NCBI RefSeq assembly: GCF_041103235.1
Contig: NZ_JBGCUN010000001.1
Coordinates: forward strand, 62,001-126,000
Length of the DNA: 64,000 nt
Source of the DNA: Yoonia sp. R2331
GTDB taxonomy: Bacteria; Pseudomonadota; Alphaproteobacteria; Rhodobacterales; Rhodobacteraceae
Direction: 5' to 3'
A program made the translations under genes and the position numbers. Shown here in pieces: positions 60,623 to 64,000 of this stretch. The notes under the pieces are model-generated. The model was not told where the DNA came from, searched no databases, and saw only the letters and a list, made by a program, of their open reading frames with translations. The stretch's first letter is position 1, and each line of letters starts with the position of its first letter.

Positions 60623-61240
60623 TTAACCATTTACCCGCGCGGTGAGTTCAGAAAACATCGCCACGACTTCGGGTGCTAAGGCGCGCGCCAGACGGGCGGC
60701 GGCGGGGTCTGACAACCCGTAGCCGCGACCCCAGCCGAGCCAGATACCGTTGTAGGTGCCAAGGTTTTCGCGCACCGAAGCGGAGCCATAGATATAACCA
60801 CTGCGGACGTCCATCAGCACCGCGTTGGCCTGCCCCATCTTGCCCAGCCCGCGCCCGATCTGGGACATGTCATAGATCAGCACATAGTCCTGGTGCTGCC
60901 GCGCAGCGGTCAGTTGCGCAAGGCGGATTGGATTGTGTGGACGGGACTTGAGTGCGTTTGAAATCAAGGGGTTGATGACAGTGACTTGGCCAATGCCGGG
61001 TGGCAAGGGCAGGCCCGCAAGCTCTTCCTCGGTCGGCAGGGTCAGCTGTCCATTGACCACGCGCGCAAGGCCGATGCGGGCGGGCAGGCGCAGGTCGGGT
61101 TCACCAGCGGCAGCACGGGCGACCGCAGGGTCCACTGGCCCGCTGCGCGCGGCAAGAAACGCAGCCCCGGATGAGGTCTGGGTGGTGGTGGAACAAGCGG
61201 CCAGCAGGGGCAGCAGGATCAGGATCAAGAACAGGCGCAT
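60623..61240 (-). CDS. unrecognised lipoprotein
   Basis: A 205-residue secreted protein with a lipobox (LLPLLAACSTTT, Cys at 16). The mature part includes an Ala-rich stretch, LPARIGLARVVNGQLTLP and QHQDYVLIYDMSQIGRG. No family could be named. The short intergenic region with two palindromes separates it from the divergent DUF6502 gene, so both may answer to the same regulator. Confidence 0.82.
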   Translation of the reverse strand: MRLFLILILLPLLAACSTTTQTSSGAAFLAARSGPVDPAVARAAAGEPDLRLPARIGLARVVNGQLTLPTEEELAGLPLPPGIGQVTVINPLISNALKSRPHNPIRLAQLTAARQHQDYVLIYDMSQIGRGLGKMGQANAVLMDVRSGYIYGSASVRENLGTYNGIWLGWGRGYGLSDPAAARLARALAPEVVAMFSELTARVNG

Positions 61241-61259
61241 GTGTTAACCTTTCAGATAA

Positions 61260-61276
61260 ATGTGTAAATTGCACAT
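61260..61276. promoter_or_regulatory. palindromic operator candidate 1 (ATGTGTAAATTGCACAT)
   Basis: Inverted repeat ATGTG...CACAT in the divergent promoter between the lipoprotein and DUF6502 genes. It is nearly identical to the site at 61306-61322, 46 bases away (about four helical turns). Confidence 0.6.
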
Positions 61277-61305
61277 AATTTGAAAATCTTGCACGCGCAA
61301 GGAAA

Positions 61306-61322
61306 ATGTGTGAAATGCACAT
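61306..61322. promoter_or_regulatory. palindromic operator candidate 2 (ATGTGTGAAATGCACAT)
   Basis: Second copy of the 17-base palindrome, ending at the base before the DUF6502 start codon. Two copies spaced in phase suggest cooperative binding. A CTTGC-ACGC-GCAAG inverted repeat (61288-61301) lies between the two. Confidence 0.6.
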
Positions 61323-62024
61323 ATGAACCGGATTCTGGATGCCCTCTTTGCCCCGATTGCCCGCCTTGCAGTGGCGCGCGGCGTGATGTTTCCGCAGGCC
61401 GCCGCGCGGCTGAAAGTCCAATTTCTGCGCGGGGCCGAGGCGCTGGCCGATGCGCCCAATGACAGCCGGATCAGCGTGATGACCGGGTTGCAGCGGCGCG
61501 ATATTGCAAGACTGCGCGCCCTGCCAGAAGACGCGCCGGTGGTGCATCATTTGTCGCGGCTGGTGGCCATATGGGTGGCGGATCATCCCAAGGTGCTGGA
61601 CCGCAAAAGCTTTGACGCGCTGGCGGCATCGGTGCGCAAGGATGTGCATCCGCGCACGCTGTTGGAGCAATTGGTCGATGCAGGCACGGTGGTGGTGGAT
61701 GCAGACCGGGTGACGCGGGTCAAACGGTCCTACCAGCCGGCAGCGGGGTCGGTGGATCAGTTGGATTTCCTGGCGGCCAATGGCGGGGACTTTCTGAACG
61801 CGGGGGTGCAGAATGTGATCGCCGGGGCCGGGCATTTTGAACGGGCGGCGCATTTCAACCAGTTGTCGCCCGAGGCGGTGGCGGACTTGCAGGCGCTGTT
61901 TGCCGACCGGCAGATGGCGGTGCTGGAAGAGGTCGCCGCACGGGCGCGGGACCTGCAAGACGACAGCCCCGGCACGCATCGGTTTCGTGCGGGCGGTTTT
62001 TTCTATGCAGAGGAGAGCGATTGA
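61323..62024 (+). CDS. DUF6502-family protein
   Basis: A 233-residue protein of the DUF6502 family. The N-terminal SRISVMTGLQRRDIARLR looks like a helix-turn-helix-type module, followed by HLSRLVAIWVADHPKVLD and LVDAGTVVVDADRVTRVKRSY (winged-helix-like). Family function is unknown. Its own start codon abuts a palindrome, consistent with an autoregulated DNA-binding protein. Its stop and the next start share a base. Confidence 0.82.
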   Translation: MNRILDALFAPIARLAVARGVMFPQAAARLKVQFLRGAEALADAPNDSRISVMTGLQRRDIARLRALPEDAPVVHHLSRLVAIWVADHPKVLDRKSFDALAASVRKDVHPRTLLEQLVDAGTVVVDADRVTRVKRSYQPAAGSVDQLDFLAANGGDFLNAGVQNVIAGAGHFERAAHFNQLSPEAVADLQALFADRQMAVLEEVAARARDLQDDSPGTHRFRAGGFFYAEESD

Positions 62025-62155
62025 TGCGGCGTTTGATCTTGGTGATGGCGCTGGCTGCGCTGGCGGGGTGCGCGGCCACAGTGCCGAGCTGCGAGGGAGG
62101 CCGCGACGGGGGCATTGGCGGCACCGGTGGCTGTGCGCAGGAGGCAGCGCATTAG
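62024..62155 (+). CDS. 43-residue small lipoprotein
   Basis: ATG at 62024 overlaps the DUF6502 stop (TGATG). The peptide begins MRRLILVMALAALAGC, a signal peptide with lipobox Cys at 16, followed by a Gly-rich tail with two more Cys (PSCEGGRDGGIGGTGGC). A coupled small lipoprotein beside a DUF6502 gene suggests a dedicated partner; role unknown. Confidence 0.72.
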   Translation: MRRLILVMALAALAGCAATVPSCEGGRDGGIGGTGGCAQEAAH

Positions 62156-62223
62156 AAGGCCCAAGGCGGGCAATGCCCCGCGCTGTTTGCTGCGCTGACG
62201 GATCACGCGGTGGCGGCTGAATA

Positions 62224-62244
62224 GGGTGGGCCGGTGGCCCACCC
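62224..62244. terminator. strong hairpin between convergent genes
   Basis: GGGTGGGCC-GGT-GGCCCACCC follows the small lipoprotein and faces the rsgA stop. No T-tract, so termination is less certain. Confidence 0.55.
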
Positions 62245-62251
62245 CCTACCT

Positions 62252-63289
62252 CTAGCGGTTCTTTTTCTTCTGCGTGGCAGAGCGGTACATCTTGCCCAAT
62301 TTGCGATAGCGGTCGCGGGCCTGGGCGATTGTCTCTGTCGCGTATTGGTCTTCGCGTTTGAGCTTTTTGTAGCGCGTCAGGCGTTCGGGGTCGATGTCAC
62401 CGGCGGAGATGGCGGCCTGCACGGCGCAGCCCGGTTCGCTGTCGTGTTGGCAATCGCGAAACTTGCACTGGCCGATCAGGTCGGTGATCTCGGAAAACGT
62501 CGCCTCGATCCCGGCGGCCACATCAGCGACGCCAAGACCGCGCATACCGGGCGTGTCGATCAGCCAACCGCCACCCGGGATGCGGTGCAGGCTGCGGTCG
62601 GTGGTGGTATGGCGGCCGCGTGCGTCGTCTTCGCGGATGCCCTGGGTTGCGGCATCGCCACCCGTCAGCGCGTTGGCGATGGTGGTTTTGCCGACACCGG
62701 ATGACCCGGCCAGCGCCACCGTCTGTCCTTTGCCCGACCAGAGCGAAAGCTTGTCTGCGGTGTCGGGGGATTTGGCGTTCAGCGTCACAACCTCCAGCCC
62801 GCGACCGAGCGCGCGGGCGCGGTCGGTATAGCTGTCGGGGTCTTCGGCCATGTCAGCCTTGGTCAGGATGATCACCGGGGTAATGTCGGCGTCATTGGCA
62901 AGCGCCAGGTAGCGTTCCAGCCGCGCGGGGTTGAAATCCGCGTTGCAGGAGGTGGTGATAAAGAGCGTATCAAGGTTGGCCGCGATCAGCTGGCGGTCGC
63001 CTGTCAGGTGCTCTTTGCCCCGTTGCAGGGTGCTGGACCGGTCCAGCAGCCGAATCACGCGGTGCCGGTCCAGATCGGCCAGCACCCAATCACCAACGGC
63101 GAGTTCGCCGGTCGAGGTGCCGGGATCAAGTGTGAGGTCAAATGCGCCGTCCACGGTCAGCCCGGTGACAGAGGCGCGTTGCACGCCCGAGATACGGGCG
63201 GGGGTCAGGGTTTCGATTTCGTCGAGGTCGCATTGCGACATGTAAAAGTTGGTCCAGCCGAGGTCGGCGAGGGTGAGTTCAGAGGTCAA
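62252..63289 (-). CDS. rsgA: ribosome small subunit-dependent GTPase A
   Basis: A 345-residue circularly permuted GTPase. Order is G4 (VIILTKADM), G1 (LAGSSGVGKTTIANALTG), G3 (LIDTPGMRGLGV), then the zinc motif with CKFRDCQHDSEPGCAVQAA. It matures the 30S subunit. No ATG precedes LGWTNFY; a TTG at 63289 with AGGA seven bases upstream is taken as start, with a TTG at 63307 the alternative. A terminator lies directly upstream (63311-63339). Confidence 0.92.
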   Translation of the reverse strand: MTSELTLADLGWTNFYMSQCDLDEIETLTPARISGVQRASVTGLTVDGAFDLTLDPGTSTGELAVGDWVLADLDRHRVIRLLDRSSTLQRGKEHLTGDRQLIAANLDTLFITTSCNADFNPARLERYLALANDADITPVIILTKADMAEDPDSYTDRARALGRGLEVVTLNAKSPDTADKLSLWSGKGQTVALAGSSGVGKTTIANALTGGDAATQGIREDDARGRHTTTDRSLHRIPGGGWLIDTPGMRGLGVADVAAGIEATFSEITDLIGQCKFRDCQHDSEPGCAVQAAISAGDIDPERLTRYKKLKREDQYATETIAQARDRYRKLGKMYRSATQKKKNR

Positions 63290-63310
63290 TGGACTGTCCT
63301 GTGACAAAGG

Positions 63311-63339
63311 AAAAGGGCGGCCCGCAGTGTTGCGGGGCC
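63311..63339 (-). terminator. intrinsic terminator immediately upstream of rsgA
   Basis: On the minus strand: GGCCCCGCA-ACAC-TGCGGGCC, then GCCCTTTT, ending about 20 bases before the rsgA start. It would end any transcript coming from the SRP RNA gene, unless antitermination occurs. Confidence 0.78.
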
Positions 63340-63371
63340 GGGCATTTCCGGTCGGGACAGCAGGGAATAGG

Positions 63372-63410
63372 TCAGTGTGCCCGGACCGGGAAGGTGTGCG
63401 ACTGGGTCAT
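63372..63410 (-). CDS. 12-residue leader-type ORF upstream of rsgA
   Basis: ATG at 63410 preceded by a strong GAGGGAGGA, reading MTQSHTFPVRAH and stop. It lies between SRP RNA and the terminator before rsgA. A peptide this small with so strong a ribosome site resembles leader peptides of attenuators, but no antiterminator pairing was worked out. Confidence 0.4.
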   Translation of the reverse strand: MTQSHTFPVRAH

Positions 63411-63540
63411 GGCTGTCCTCCCTCTGTGGGGTTTCTGAACGTTGGTGTTGGACTCCGCCAAAATCGCGAAGGGCGATTTTCGCTCTATCCAACGCGTCAA
63501 GTCGCCAAAGGCGACATTGACGGTGAGAGGCTGACAACGA

Positions 63541-63625
63541 CCCAAGCGGGGCTCGTTATGGCTGCTTCCTTCCGGACCTGACCAGGTTGGCGAGGCGCCT
63601 GCCCGCGCCAACCCCTCAAGCGTCA
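63541..63625 (-). ncRNA. ffs: signal recognition particle RNA (4.5S/SRP small type)
   Basis: On the minus strand the conserved domain IV core GGTCAGGTCCGGAAGGAAGC is flanked by pairing arms (GGGGTTGGC...GAGCCCC). This is the SRP54-binding tetraloop/internal loop region of SRP RNA. Exact 5' and 3' ends are estimated. Hairpins GTCGCC-AAA-GGCGAC (63501-63515) and AAAATCGC-GAAGG-GCGATTTT (63460-63480) follow downstream and may end or process it. Confidence 0.93.
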
Positions 63626-63656
63626 TATAAGCCGGGCGGGCCAGCGGCGCAAGATG

Positions 63657-63674
63657 CTAGGGTCCTGATCCTAG
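63657..63674. repeat. palindrome CTAGGGTC-CT-GATCCTAG at gene 3' end
   Basis: Two 8-base arms with one mismatch. The stop codon of the phosphodiesterase gene (CTA at 63671-63673) is in the right arm, exactly as for bluB at 7693-7710. Confidence 0.68.
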
Positions 63675-64000
63675 AGCGTCAGCTGCATGGTGCGGAAACC
63701 GCGCGCGTCTGCTGGCCTGTCCAGCAGGCTGAGCCTGTCGCAGGGCAGGGGGATGTCGGCGGTCGCCGGGCTGGCGGGGAAAAGGGCGCCGGTGCCGGGT
63801 TGTGCCAGAAAGCCCATGTTCGGGACGGGCGGCGTGGCGGGAATGCCGTCATTGGCGACGCAGTCGATCAGGATATCGGGCAGCCCCAAGAGCGACGTAT
63901 AGACCACGTCCTGCGTCGGGATCGGCGACAGCCCGCCGCCGCCATGGGCGCGGTAGCTGGAGGTGGCGACCAGAAACAATGCGTCGTCGGCCAGTGGTGC
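63671..64000 (-). CDS. 2',3'-cyclic-nucleotide 2'-phosphodiesterase/3'-nucleotidase, C-terminal part
   Basis: The last 109 residues of a gene that runs past the window edge. FLVATSSYRAHGGGGLSPIP matches the substrate-binding loop of the C-terminal domain of CpdB/UshA-type 5'-nucleotidases. It would hydrolyse periplasmic 2',3'-cyclic nucleotides and nucleotides. The metal-binding N-terminal domain is outside the window. Confidence 0.85.
   Translation of the reverse strand, partial: APLADDALFLVATSSYRAHGGGGLSPIPTQDVVYTSLLGLPDILIDCVANDGIPATPPVPNMGFLAQPGTGALFPASPATADIPLPCDRLSLLDRPADARGFRTMQLTL

Overview
The window looks like chromosome from an alphaproteobacterium of the Rhodobacterales (Roseobacter-type). 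The evidence is a TrcR/DUF1013 regulator, HemP with Irr-like and TGA-N9-TCA iron operators, a B12-riboswitch/HupE/CobW/CobN block, the dnaX-ybaB-recR cluster, three tandem deformylase genes before fmt, and GC-rich DNA with many ATGA start/stop overlaps. No rRNA, tRNA, transposase or CRISPR array was seen. One structural RNA (SRP RNA) and one riboswitch were.

Layout. 1-7.6 kb: end of a lytic transglycosylase, a drug/metabolite transporter, a split MnmC pair (MnmD plus an FAD oxidoreductase), a MaoC-like hydratase, a VOC protein, an FMN reductase and a TPP enzyme. 7.7-17.3 kb: first cobalamin block on the minus strand. A B12 riboswitch leads into hupE, cobW, a GNAT gene and cobN. A second run follows: GNAT, cobO, cupin, two Lin0512 paralogs and bluB. 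Two tiny similar hydrophobic peptides lie on the plus strand between the runs. 17.6-23.9 kb: an orphan type VI secretion cargo cluster (VgrG, PAAR, DUF4123 adaptor and four unrecognised proteins). 24-29 kb: iron genes (ABC permease, periplasmic binding protein, Dps, HemP) with recognisable iron operators. 29.3-34.4 kb: smc, a small exported protein and an MltB-type transglycosylase. 34.5-36.7 kb: cobD, cobC and DUF1636. 38.5-45.8 kb: plus-strand corrin-ring operon (small membrane protein, cbiX, cobH, DUF5946, cobL, cobI, cbiG-cobJ fusion, a coupled small ORF, cobM). 46-53 kb: L,D-transpeptidase, PatB-type lyase, three def genes, fmt, an aldo/keto reductase, VOC, YdeI and RNase T2. 53-58 kb: trcR, a DUF2238 protein, an EEP-family protein, recR, ybaB and dnaX. 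58.5-64 kb: ankyrin protein with a coupled phosphatase, a DUF6502 module with paired palindromes, rsgA with an unusual leader, SRP RNA, and the end of a cyclic-nucleotide phosphodiesterase gene.

How it fits together. Three separate cobalamin blocks supply cobalt uptake, chelation, ring methylation, rearrangement, adenosylation, side-chain assembly and the lower ligand, so the genome region is a major B12 centre. CobK, CobF, CobB, CobS/T, CobP, CobQ and CobV are not in the window. Iron homeostasis forms a second theme.

Most unusual signals: the VgrG cargo cluster with unknown proteins; the twin 22-23-residue peptides; a dispersed hairpin repeat that also sits in frame inside cobN; a second 31-bp repeat shared by an intergenic region and the cbiG-cobJ coding sequence; duplicated Lin0512 genes inside a B12 operon; a DUF6502 gene between palindromic operators; and a third deformylase lacking key residues.
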